A stretch of DNA of 7,437 nt from an uncultured Marinicella sp. (lineage in GTDB: Bacteria > Pseudomonadota > Gammaproteobacteria > Xanthomonadales > Marinicellaceae). Positions 1 through 6,701 of this stretch are shown here, piece by piece. The notes below the pieces were generated by a model, which saw only the letters and a program-made list of their open reading frames with translations, had not been told where the DNA came from and made no database searches. The translations under genes were made by a program, and so were the position numbers. The stretch covers positions 1-7,437 of the forward strand of contig CALLLZ010000503.1 in assembly GCA_938008005.1 (NCBI GenBank), in the 5' to 3' direction. Position 1 is the stretch's first letter; every line of letters begins with the position of its first letter.

Positions 1-26
1 AGATAAGAAGCCCAACCTTTTCTTAG

Positions 27-152
27 TTATAATGATTTTAAACTTTGAGGTAAACCTTCATTAGAGTTTTTACGTACATAAAGCGCTTGTTCAGACGCCC
101 GCAGTTCATCCTCTAAGTTAAGCAGTTCATGACTGGATAAGAACTCACTCAT
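27..152 (-). CDS. Small hypothetical protein, 41 aa, directly after pilZ
   Basis: This is a short ATG-to-TAA reading frame whose start lies one base beyond the pilZ stop (the junction reads ATGTGATATG). The product begins MSEFLSSHELLNLEDELRAS and ends in SLKSL. It is hydrophilic and mixed acidic/basic, without cysteine, tryptophan, signal peptide or membrane segment; residues 8-24 could form an amphipathic helix. I do not recognise a family. No clear Shine-Dalgarno sequence precedes it, so translation would have to depend on coupling to pilZ termination. For it: the position, which is typical of operon genes, and an uninterrupted frame. Against it: a 42-codon frame can arise by chance in AT-rich DNA. 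It is not a readthrough extension of pilZ, because it lies in a different frame. Nothing in the remaining 26 bases resembles the start of tatD. Confidence 0.4.
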   Translation of the reverse strand: MSEFLSSHELLNLEDELRASEQALYVRKNSNEGLPQSLKSL

Positions 153-153
153 A

Positions 154-510
154 TCACATGGTCAAGGTAGGAATTTCTTGACCGCTATAAGGCGCGAGAA
201 TACTTTGAATTTTCGTTTTAATCACTTCCATGTCCGAATCATCATTGAACTGAACACCAATACCTTGAGTACGCCCACCTTGAGACCCTTTAGGTGTAAG
301 CCAAATAACTTTACCTGTGATAGGCATGCGTTCATCTTCATCTAAGGTTAATATCATAAAAACGTCATCACCCACTTTATAGCTTTTAGTGGTTTTAACA
401 AACAAACCACCATTTGTTATGAAAGGCATATAACATTGATGTAATTCAACCGCCCCTTGAAGATTCAACGACAAAATGCCTTTTTTAGCCATTCCACCTG
501 ACAATGCCAT
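154..510 (-). CDS. pilZ: Type IV pilus assembly protein PilZ
   Basis: This is a 118-residue single-domain PilZ protein, the same length as I recall for Pseudomonas aeruginosa PilZ. It is a cytoplasmic factor needed for type IV pilus biogenesis; in Xanthomonas the orthologue contacts the PilB ATPase and FimX. Visible family marks are GILSL (residues 11-15), YMPF-TNGGLFV (about 27-38), GKVIWLTPKG-QG (about 66-77), GIGVQF (83-88) and the C-terminal PTLTM, which matches the PTHTM ending of the Pseudomonas protein and supports a genuine stop. The RxxxR and D/NxSxxG motifs that bind cyclic di-GMP in canonical PilZ domains are absent, as is usual for this orthologue group, so direct c-di-GMP binding is not expected. 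The gene begins two bases after the holB stop and has a strong AGAGGAG ribosome binding site, the best in the operon. That site fits the first ATG rather than Met7. Confidence 0.95.
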   Translation of the reverse strand: MALSGGMAKKGILSLNLQGAVELHQCYMPFITNGGLFVKTTKSYKVGDDVFMILTLDEDERMPITGKVIWLTPKGSQGGRTQGIGVQFNDDSDMEVIKTKIQSILAPYSGQEIPTLTM

Positions 511-512
511 AA

Positions 513-1511
513 TTAACTCCTCTGATTGAACTGGTTTTTAATCTCTACCAACATAGACTCTAACAATAATTGGTCCTTAATCTGATTGTTTAAGTTTAGC
601 ATAAGTTGTTGTACCAATTCAGTCATTTTAATAATAATATGAATCACTTTGGGGCTTTTCTTGATTAATTTATTTAAAGGATGTGTGGCATAAATTTCAT
701 GTTGTTTTTGATTGAAAATAGACTTAAGCAACTGCAAAAAATACCTTTGTAACAAAGCCCAATTATTATTACCCTGATTTTCTATTATTTGTTTAGCTGC
801 CACACTCACTGATGTATCTTGATTAAAAAACTCATACAAATAATCCAATTGAGTTTTAAAATCAATCATTTGATTTTCTTGTAACAATTTCAAAGTGGAT
901 ATAGGTTGAAAATCACTTAAAGTCAAAGCATCTTGTACTGATAACTTCTCAGCATTTTCTTGACCAGGTTGATTCATCAACTCACTTTTTAACCATTCGT
1001 TTAACTTTATTTTATCGCCCACGTTTAACACCACATCCAATGAAACACAACGGCTTTTAATGGTAGGCATTAATTGGTGCTTTGAATTTGTAGAAAGAAA
1101 CAGTATACCACGAGCCGGGGGCTCTTCTAAAACCTTGAGCAAGGCATTGGCTGCAGCCACATTCATACAGTCGGCTTGATTAATAACAGCAATTTTATAA
1201 TCGGAGCAGTGCGGAGTTGATGTAAAAAACTCAGTTAACTTCCGAATCATATTGACTTTGACTACATTTTTTTCAGGTTCAACATTGTGTACATCCGGGT
1301 GATAGCCTTGTTTGTACAAGGTACAATTTTGACATTTACCGCAATGCCCTACACTGACTTGCCGACACACCAAATCTGCAATAATCTGATTCAACAACTC
1401 AGCTTTACCCATCCCATCTGCACCATTTACGATCACTGCTTGAGGCTTATGATCATGGCCGATAGCCGCATTCCATTGATCTATATGCTTATCCAACCAA
1501 AAATAATTCAT
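513..1511 (-). CDS. holB: DNA polymerase III subunit delta' (clamp loader)
   Basis: This 332-residue protein (E. coli HolB is 334) is the delta-prime subunit of the clamp-loader complex, which opens the beta sliding clamp and places it on primed DNA. An AAA+ fold is indicated by a Walker-A-like GADGMGKA (residues 30-37), the zinc module C49...C57-x2-C60-x2-C63, the NALLKVLEEPP segment (122-132, sensor/Walker B region) and the SRC motif (153-155), whose arginine is the finger that completes the neighbouring subunit's ATP site. The C-terminal third is rich in Gln, Asn, Leu and Lys and diverges from better known homologues, as is common for the collar domain. The Walker A retains its lysine but has Ala where Thr/Ser is expected, consistent with a subunit that does not hydrolyse ATP. 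The ATG overlaps the tmk stop (ATGA), implying coupled translation. Confidence 0.96.
   Translation of the reverse strand: MNYFWLDKHIDQWNAAIGHDHKPQAVIVNGADGMGKAELLNQIIADLVCRQVSVGHCGKCQNCTLYKQGYHPDVHNVEPEKNVVKVNMIRKLTEFFTSTPHCSDYKIAVINQADCMNVAAANALLKVLEEPPARGILFLSTNSKHQLMPTIKSRCVSLDVVLNVGDKIKLNEWLKSELMNQPGQENAEKLSVQDALTLSDFQPISTLKLLQENQMIDFKTQLDYLYEFFNQDTSVSVAAKQIIENQGNNNWALLQRYFLQLLKSIFNQKQHEIYATHPLNKLIKKSPKVIHIIIKMTELVQQLMLNLNNQIKDQLLLESMLVEIKNQFNQRS
517..523 (-). promoter_or_regulatory. Ribosome binding site of pilZ
   Basis: AGAGGAG lies inside the last codons of holB, six bases upstream of the pilZ ATG. It is nearly a full anti-16S match, stronger than the sites before the other genes here, and decides the pilZ start in favour of Met1. 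It suggests pilZ can be initiated independently of holB translation. Confidence 0.8.
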
Positions 1512-2146
1512 ACCTTTAATAAATCCGATTTAAAGTCCCTCAATACATTTTCAATCTGTAACTTTACGGCATCAATGGATAAATTGGCATCAATCACTTT
1601 GATCCGATTTGGGTATGCTTTAGCCCTTTGCATGTAACCACTGCGAATGTTTTCAAAAAACCGCAAATTCTCTTGTTCAATTCGATCTTTTTCTGAACGT
1701 CTAGCCGCCCTTTCAAGGCCCAACTCAGGGTCAACATCCAACAATAAGGTTAAATTAGCCTGGGTATTACCAACCACCAATTGTTCTAAATATTCAATCG
1801 TCTGCCATTGCAAACCACGCCCCCAGCCTTGGTAGGCATAACTGGCATCAACAAATCGATCTGAAATCACCCACTGACCAGCTGCTAACGCAGGTCTAAT
1901 AACTTTAACTATATGTTCATTACGTGCAGCAAACATCAACAACAATTCGGTTTTCGCTTCTAAATGATCACTGTGTAACAACAATTCTCGGATCTGCTCA
2001 GCATTACCTTCACCTCCCGGTTCACGGGTTTGAATGAAAGGCACCTGCCAATCTTCAAACAAGGCAGTAATGACATTCATCGCTGTACTTTTACCAGCCC
2101 CCTCAGAACCTTCAAGACTAATAAATTGTGCCGTTAATTGATCCAT
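1508..2146 (-). CDS. tmk: Thymidylate kinase (dTMP kinase)
   Basis: This 212-residue enzyme phosphorylates dTMP to dTDP with ATP, the essential step towards dTTP. The P-loop GSEGAGKST is at residues 13-21, followed by TREPGG (40-45), the DRF motif (96-98) with SYAYQGWGRGL after it, and a LID segment rich in arginine (about 146-155, including RAARR and DR). A basic LID with an acidic residue in the P-loop (Glu15) is the E. coli-type (class II) arrangement. Length matches the family (E. coli 213). The start lies five bases after the mltG stop. The nearest Shine-Dalgarno candidate, AAGG, is only three bases from the ATG, with GAAGGG further upstream inside mltG, so initiation may rely partly on coupling. 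It neighbours holB, as in E. coli, pairing dTTP supply with the replication machinery. Confidence 0.98.
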   Translation of the reverse strand: MDQLTAQFISLEGSEGAGKSTAMNVITALFEDWQVPFIQTREPGGEGNAEQIRELLLHSDHLEAKTELLLMFAARNEHIVKVIRPALAAGQWVISDRFVDASYAYQGWGRGLQWQTIEYLEQLVVGNTQANLTLLLDVDPELGLERAARRSEKDRIEQENLRFFENIRSGYMQRAKAYPNRIKVIDANLSIDAVKLQIENVLRDFKSDLLKV

Positions 2147-2151
2147 GTACC

Positions 2152-3153
2152 TTATAAACCCTTCAGATATGCTGTTACTGCCTTTTGGTGTTGTTCATAG
2201 GTTTCACTGAATGTATGACCGCCCTTGTTATTAGCAACAAAAAACAATTCTTTACCCTTGTTTGGGTGTGCAGCCGCCTCAATGGATGCGGCACTGGCCA
2301 TGGCTATTGGTGTTGGCGGTAGTCCCGTACGTGTATAGGTATTGTATGGCGTATCAGTTCGTAAATGTGCCGAAGTAATATCACCTGCATAAGCTGAACC
2401 CACTCCATAAATCACGGTTGGATCAGTTTGTAATTTCATGCCTTTTTTCAACCTGCGATGAAATACTCCAGAAATGATATTACGCTCACTGGGTTGGGCC
2501 GTTTCTTTTTCAATAATTGAAGCCAAAATCAGTAATTCATAAGGGGATTTAACAGCAATATTGGGGTCTCGATTTTCCCATGCCCTCTTTAAAACGGTTT
2601 TCAAATCAAGATGAGCCCGTTGTAACACATCTAAATCAACATCACCTTTTGTATACTGATAAGTTTCTGGCAAAAATTGACCTTCAAAATTACCTTTTTT
2701 AAAACCGAGTTTAAGTTTTAAATCACTGTCGTTAATGTCTTCCAAAACCTGTTTCAACGGACTGGATAAAAACTGTCGTTTGATCTGTTGCCATTGATGT
2801 CCTTCAACAATAGTGATGCTATAAGTTTTAACCTTATTGTTATCTATGTAAGTGACCAGCTCCCTAGGTGACATGGCTTCAGCAATTTCAAATTCACCAA
2901 TTTTTATACTATTTTCCAGTTGATTTAACCGCCCCATCAACTTCCAGTTGAACTCATTACCCTTGCCGCCATTTTCGTGAACCAATTGAATAAACTGCCC
3001 GTAACTGCTGCCTTTATCAATGTTTAAAACCACTGGTAGCTCTGTAAAAACAGGCTCTATAAGAAATTGTTTGTATTGTTGATACATATAAGTAGCAGCG
3101 CTCAAAATCAGCACGACAAGTATTAACAGACAATAAACAATAATTTTTTTCAT
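2152..3153 (-). CDS. mltG: Endolytic peptidoglycan transglycosylase MltG (YceG family)
   Basis: This 333-residue protein (E. coli MltG 340) is an inner-membrane lytic transglycosylase that cuts within nascent glycan strands and is thought to end strand elongation. A single N-terminal membrane helix spans about residues 4-23 after the basic MKK, leaving the rest in the periplasm. A small LysM-like subdomain region (about 40-125, ending in TIVEGHQWQQIKRQF) precedes the catalytic part: FEGQFLPETY (156-165), ASIIEKET (211-218), LQTDPTVIYG, PYNTYTRTGLPPTPIA and AAAHPNKG, ending in FVANNKGGHTF. Glu215 in IIEKET corresponds to the catalytic Glu218 of E. coli. The ATG overlaps the pabC stop (ATGA). 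The start codon is followed by a seven-A run encoding Lys-Lys. Confidence 0.97.
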   Translation of the reverse strand: MKKIIVYCLLILVVLILSAATYMYQQYKQFLIEPVFTELPVVLNIDKGSSYGQFIQLVHENGGKGNEFNWKLMGRLNQLENSIKIGEFEIAEAMSPRELVTYIDNNKVKTYSITIVEGHQWQQIKRQFLSSPLKQVLEDINDSDLKLKLGFKKGNFEGQFLPETYQYTKGDVDLDVLQRAHLDLKTVLKRAWENRDPNIAVKSPYELLILASIIEKETAQPSERNIISGVFHRRLKKGMKLQTDPTVIYGVGSAYAGDITSAHLRTDTPYNTYTRTGLPPTPIAMASAASIEAAAHPNKGKELFFVANNKGGHTFSETYEQHQKAVTAYLKGL

Positions 3154-3962
3154 GATTTAAACAAAATATCCCATCGAGCTGCTATTTTATCGTGAATATC
3201 ATGCTTTGTGCCAAACCAAATGCATTGTTTTCCATATCGTTCAATCGAAGCTACCAACCTAAAACCACGAATAGAATTACAAACCATCATGCAATCATAT
3301 TCATTAATATCGTCAACCTTAATATGCTGAGCACTCACTTCATGGGTATCTTTTAGCCATTGTAAAGCCACACCTTTTACACCTGACTTGTCTAATTTTG
3401 GAGTGAACAAACCACCATTTTTAATCAACACAACATTTTGATAACTGGTTTCAATAATCCTATTTTTATCATCCACAATCAGTAAATCATCAAAACCTTG
3501 GTGATGATTCAGGTCTCTAGCCAACATCACTTGCTCTAAACGACTCAAATGTTTGATTCCCGCTAACATAGGCTGGCGGGAAATACTTTTCTCTGACAGC
3601 ATTATTCTCAATGGTGTGACAGCGCTAGTTTGAGGCAGTTCTTCAAGCGTCAATAACCCTTCGATCTCAGCAGTTAATGGGGTATATGTTCGGGCTTGAT
3701 TGGCTCTAAAAACCACTAACTTAAGAATGGCATTTTGGCTTACGGAATTTTTTTTTGCCAGTGCTTTCTCGATATTTGAACGATCAAAGCCATTAAGTTC
3801 TAACTTGCCTAAGCCCTTTGCCAATCTCTTTAAATGAAAATCTAACAATGGAATGCGACTTTTATTTAAACGCATGGTCTCAAACAAACCATCACCATAA
3901 GACAATGCACGATTTATCCACTGTTCTGGGTTGTAAATATCAAATGAGGCAGCTATGATCAT
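3150..3962 (-). CDS. pabC: Aminodeoxychorismate lyase (class IV PLP aminotransferase fold)
   Basis: This 270-residue protein (E. coli PabC 269) converts 4-amino-4-deoxychorismate to p-aminobenzoate and pyruvate, the last step before PABA enters folate synthesis. Family marks: RALSYGDGLFETMR near the N-terminus (18-31), FHLKRLAKGL (42-51), IKHLSRLEQV (136-145), in which Lys137 is the expected PLP lysine, the conserved IIETSYQNV (169-177) and KSGVKGVALQWL near 200. It resembles PabC more than the related branched-chain or D-amino-acid transaminases, and the adjacent pabB makes the lyase assignment secure by context. The ATG overlaps the pabB stop and its own stop overlaps the mltG start, both as ATGA, so three genes are translationally chained. 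A run of nine A bases falls in codons for Ala-Lys-Lys-Asn (69-72). Confidence 0.93.
   Translation of the reverse strand: MIIAASFDIYNPEQWINRALSYGDGLFETMRLNKSRIPLLDFHLKRLAKGLGKLELNGFDRSNIEKALAKKNSVSQNAILKLVVFRANQARTYTPLTAEIEGLLTLEELPQTSAVTPLRIMLSEKSISRQPMLAGIKHLSRLEQVMLARDLNHHQGFDDLLIVDDKNRIIETSYQNVVLIKNGGLFTPKLDKSGVKGVALQWLKDTHEVSAQHIKVDDINEYDCMMVCNSIRGFRLVASIERYGKQCIWFGTKHDIHDKIAARWDILFKS
3748..3756 (-). repeat. Nine-base A homopolymer inside pabC
   Basis: Read on the coding strand this is A9 within GCA-AAA-AAA-AAT. It is long enough to be a candidate site for polymerase slippage. Gain of one A would bring a TAA nine codons after the run's last codon is read (…CAT TCT TAA), and loss of one A would bring a TAA almost at once (ATT CCG TAA). 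Either change truncates PabC at roughly 75-80 residues, before the PLP lysine. Confidence 0.9.
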
Positions 3963-5329
3963 TGCTTTGACTCTTGGGAGTTCAATTCATTAAGGTCGGA
4001 TGACGTAATACTTAGCGCACTAATCAAGCCTCTGGCTTTGTGCTTGGTTTCTTGTAACTCAGCTTTAGGGTCTGAATCGAAAACGATACCGGCCCCAGCA
4101 TTAAACGTTATCTTACCATCACGCATGGCTACAGTTCTTATCAATATATTCAAATCGACTTGTCCATCATGATTAATATAGCCCATGCTTCCGGTATAAC
4201 AACCACGATCTTTTTGTTCAATATCGCGAATCACCTCCATGCACCTTATTTTAGGGCAACCTGTGATGGTACCACCTGGAAACAACGCTTTGAGTACATC
4301 AACAAAGGTCGTATCAGGCTTCAACTGACCTCTGATAGTTGACACAATGTGATGAACATGCTCATAACTCTCTACCACCATTAACTCATCCACTTTCACA
4401 GTACCAATTTGGCATACTTTACCCATATCGTTGCGGCCTAGGTCAATCAACATGATGTGCTCTGCGCGTTCTTTGGGTGTATTGATTAATTCTTCAATCA
4501 AATCCAAATCAGCAGCTTCAGAAATTCCACGTGGTCGTGTTCCAGCTATTGGCCGAGTTTCAATAACGCCATCCCGAATACTGAATAAACGCTCTGGTGA
4601 AGAGCTTACTACAGCAAAATCTTTGATTTGTAAAAGACCGGCGAACGGTGCTGGATTAGTTGCTCTGAGTCTTTTCATCACAGCTGCTCCAGAAAGTGTT
4701 TCATCGGTAGTACAACTATAATGTCGAGACAAGTTAGCTTGGTAAATATCACCAGATTGAATCAGTACCTTGGCTTGAGTAACTGCGTATTCAAACTCTT
4801 CTCCAGGTGCTTGCTCTAACTGTATTAGCTCTGTACTGTCATTATCTGGAACCACTTCTTGATCAATATAAACTTGAATGGCATCAGCCACTGATTGAGA
4901 TTCCGCAAACAACTTTGCTTTTTTAGTAAGGTGATCATATACAATCGCTCCTTGGCAATACAACGCAACTGCTAATGGCTGGCTAGCACAACTCAACAAG
5001 TGATTTAACTTAGGTTCAAGAAAGTAAGCTGATTCATACGAAAAATAAACCATCCAACCGAATTGAAAAGGACCTTTATTGGTTTGTTGGTCAACAACCT
5101 TTTTATTTACAGCTGCTTGACTCGGTACAACATCAATCGTTGCCAACATTTGATTGAACTGTTGTTTATCATAGGCCACCAATTCAGCACTGGGCGCTGC
5201 AAATAAAATATCATATCGGCCAATCTTTTTATTCAAAGATTGGCTTTCTAATATAGCTGGAAAAAAGCCTGGTTTTGCAGCACTTAATGCCAATAAATCA
5301 GGCTTTTTGTAGAGTAATTTCTCTATCAA
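3959..5329 (-). CDS. pabB: Aminodeoxychorismate synthase component I (PabB)
   Basis: This 456-residue protein (E. coli PabB 453) is a chorismate-binding enzyme of the TrpE/PabB family, making 4-amino-4-deoxychorismate from chorismate with ammonia from a PabA glutaminase (not in the window). The N-terminal domain has ILES (26-29) and GRYDILFAAP (37-46), the latter closer to PabB (RFDIVVAEP in E. coli) than TrpE. The catalytic domain shows SGDIYQANLSR (192-202), SSPERLF (243-249), ETRPIAGTRPRG (257-268), DLGRNDMGKVC (296-306), FPGGTITGCPK (350-360), GSMGYI (380-385) and AGAGIV-DSDP-AELQETKHKA (411-432), with metal-binding glutamates at about 424 and 427. The E. coli lysine of PIKGT is Ala262 here, as in TrpE. 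The pabB reading therefore leans on the N-terminal region and on overlapping pabC. The start is TTG: an in-frame TGA lies three codons upstream, the next ATG is codon 61, and no convincing Shine-Dalgarno precedes it. Confidence 0.88.
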   Translation of the reverse strand: MIEKLLYKKPDLLALSAAKPGFFPAILESQSLNKKIGRYDILFAAPSAELVAYDKQQFNQMLATIDVVPSQAAVNKKVVDQQTNKGPFQFGWMVYFSYESAYFLEPKLNHLLSCASQPLAVALYCQGAIVYDHLTKKAKLFAESQSVADAIQVYIDQEVVPDNDSTELIQLEQAPGEEFEYAVTQAKVLIQSGDIYQANLSRHYSCTTDETLSGAAVMKRLRATNPAPFAGLLQIKDFAVVSSSPERLFSIRDGVIETRPIAGTRPRGISEAADLDLIEELINTPKERAEHIMLIDLGRNDMGKVCQIGTVKVDELMVVESYEHVHHIVSTIRGQLKPDTTFVDVLKALFPGGTITGCPKIRCMEVIRDIEQKDRGCYTGSMGYINHDGQVDLNILIRTVAMRDGKITFNAGAGIVFDSDPKAELQETKHKARGLISALSITSSDLNELNSQESKQ

Positions 5330-5356
5330 ATCAAATCACTAATATGAAATAATTGC

Positions 5357-6604
5357 TCATCGAGCCTTCAAAGCATTGAAAACCAGCGAACCATTGGTAC
5401 CGCCGAAACCAAATGAATTGGAAATAACCACGTCAACAACAGTTTCTCTGGCCGTGAGGGGAACATAATCCAAATCACACTCAACATCCGGATCAACTAA
5501 ATTAATGGTTGGAGGCAAAATTTGATCTTTGATTGCCATGGCGCTGAAAATAGCCTCTATACCGCCAGCTGCGCCCAGTAAATGGCCAGTCATCGACTTA
5601 GTTGAAGACACCGCCAAATCATATGCATGTGCTCCAAAAGCAATTTTAACTGCATCACTCTCACCTTTATCACCTTGTGGTGTTGAGGTGCCATGGGCAT
5701 TAACGTAACTGAATTCGTTTGTATTAAAACCTGAATCATTAATCGCGTTTTTCATACACCGTGCAGCACCTTCTCCTCCGGGTGAAGGGGCCGTCATGTG
5801 ATGTGCATCTGAACTCATACCAAAACCAGATAATTCTGCGTATATTTTAGCACCACGTTTTACCGCATGTTCATATTCTTCAATAACCATAACACCTGCG
5901 CCATCACCTAGCACAAAACCGTCACGACCTGAATTCCAAGGTCTTGAAGCAACAGTTGGCTCTTCATTATATGTAGACAACGCCTTAGCTTGTGAAAAAC
6001 CTCCAATAGCTATTGGCGTTGATGCATGCTCGGTACCGCCACAAATCATCACATCCGCATCACCATAGACTATGGAACGTGATGCCATGCCAATACTATG
6101 AGTGGCTGAAGTACAAGCAGACACCATCGCTAAGTTAGGTCCTTTCAATCCATATTTGATGCTTAAATGACCAGATGCCATGTTAATGATGGTACTTGGA
6201 ATGAAAAAGGGTGATATTCGCCTTGGACCCTTTGCCAGCCAAGTCTCAGTGGTGTTTTGAATACCTAAAATCCCCCCAATTCCTGCGCCTACATAAACAC
6301 CAATTCTTTCGGCATTCTTTTCTGTGACTTCTAACCCAGAATCAGCAATGGCATCTTCACCAGCAGCCATGGCATAGTGAATAAAAGGATCCATCTTCTT
6401 GGCATCCTTATTCGATAAGTAATCGGTTATTTGAAAATTCTTAATTTCACCAGCGATTTTGGTAGCAAAATCAGTGGTGTCAAAATGGGTAATGGGTGCA
6501 ATACCGCTGACTCCGTTAACGATATTATCCCAAGCTTGTTTTAAAGTGTTACCTACAGGCGAGACGATGCCCATACCAGTAACCACTACTCTGCGTTTTG
6601 TCAT
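5357..6604 (-). CDS. fabF: 3-oxoacyl-[acyl-carrier-protein] synthase II (KAS II)
   Basis: This 415-residue condensing enzyme (E. coli FabF 413) joins malonyl-ACP to acyl-ACP in fatty acid elongation and, in E. coli, adjusts unsaturated chain length with temperature. The thiolase-fold active site is complete: nucleophile Cys164 in VSACTSATHS, His304 in NAHGTSTPQGD, Lys336 in SSTKSMTGH and His341. The gatekeeper region GFGGTNGS near residue 400 is present, as is the acyl-pocket stretch AHHMTAPSPGGEG (267-279). This is a Cys-His-His elongation enzyme, not a KAS III or a decarboxylase-like chain-length factor. The ATG has a good GGGGA ribosome site about nine bases upstream. It is separated from acpP by 97 bases containing a strong hairpin, so its dose may be set below that of ACP. 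Confidence 0.98.
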   Translation of the reverse strand: MTKRRVVVTGMGIVSPVGNTLKQAWDNIVNGVSGIAPITHFDTTDFATKIAGEIKNFQITDYLSNKDAKKMDPFIHYAMAAGEDAIADSGLEVTEKNAERIGVYVGAGIGGILGIQNTTETWLAKGPRRISPFFIPSTIINMASGHLSIKYGLKGPNLAMVSACTSATHSIGMASRSIVYGDADVMICGGTEHASTPIAIGGFSQAKALSTYNEEPTVASRPWNSGRDGFVLGDGAGVMVIEEYEHAVKRGAKIYAELSGFGMSSDAHHMTAPSPGGEGAARCMKNAINDSGFNTNEFSYVNAHGTSTPQGDKGESDAVKIAFGAHAYDLAVSSTKSMTGHLLGAAGGIEAIFSAMAIKDQILPPTINLVDPDVECDLDYVPLTARETVVDVVISNSFGFGGTNGSLVFNALKAR

Positions 6605-6622
6605 TATTTGTCCCCGTTTAAT

Positions 6623-6639
6623 AAGCCTAGTTAAGGCCT
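6623..6639 (-). other. Small hairpin just upstream of the fabF ribosome site
   Basis: On the coding strand AGGCCT-TAACT-AGGCTT can form a six-pair stem (one G-U pair) with a five-base loop, ending about eight bases before the fabF GGGGA. It could mark the 5' end of a processed fabF transcript or modulate initiation. The stem is short and there is no further evidence. Confidence 0.25.
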
Positions 6640-6647
6640 GTATAAAC

Positions 6648-6680
6648 TCGAAAAGCCACGATAAAATCGCAGCTTTTCAA
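6648..6680 (-). terminator. Long hairpin between acpP and fabF (terminator/attenuator candidate)
   Basis: The transcript can fold into a 15-pair stem with a UUU loop. The arms are TTGAAAAGCTGCGAT and ATCGTGGCTTTTCGA; all pairs are Watson-Crick except three G-U pairs. The inner eight pairs (GCTGCGAT/ATCGTGGC) are followed directly by TTTT, which is the layout of a Rho-independent terminator with an A-tract on the 5' side. The T run is short and interrupted (TTTTCGAGTTTAT), so partial termination is more likely than complete stop. It begins 21 bases after the acpP stop. A partial terminator here would explain how cells can make much more ACP than FabF from one operon; it could equally be a 3' end stabiliser of acpP mRNA. 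Confidence 0.65.
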
Positions 6681-6701
6681 TAAATTCACTGTGCAAAAAG
6701 A

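Noticed and set aside
4..25. TAAGAA...TTCTTA inverted repeat after the 41-codon ORF as operon terminator
   Set aside because: The stem is six pairs with one G-C pair and a ten-base loop, and no T run follows on the minus strand; too weak to call.
154..510. pilZ as a cyclic di-GMP receptor
   Set aside because: The RxxxR and D/NxSxxG binding residues are absent, as in the type IV pilus PilZ group.
1287..1637. Open frame of 116 codons on the plus strand
   Set aside because: It lies antisense across holB and tmk, whose families are certain; the product has no recognisable motif and no ribosome site was seen.
1647..1835. Open frame of 62 codons on the plus strand
   Set aside because: It is antisense inside tmk and follows from that gene's codon use.
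3144..3150. Seven-A run right after the mltG start codon
   Set aside because: ATG followed by Lys-Lys-Ile-rich codons is normal for the cytoplasmic end of a membrane anchor; shorter than the pabC tract and not notable by itself.
4160..4721. Two plus-strand open frames (4160-4342 and 4431-4721)
   Set aside because: Both are antisense to the conserved catalytic core of pabB, with no family resemblance.
6459..6683. Plus-strand open frame across the fabF start
   Set aside because: It is antisense to fabF and spans the acpP-fabF hairpin; no coding features.
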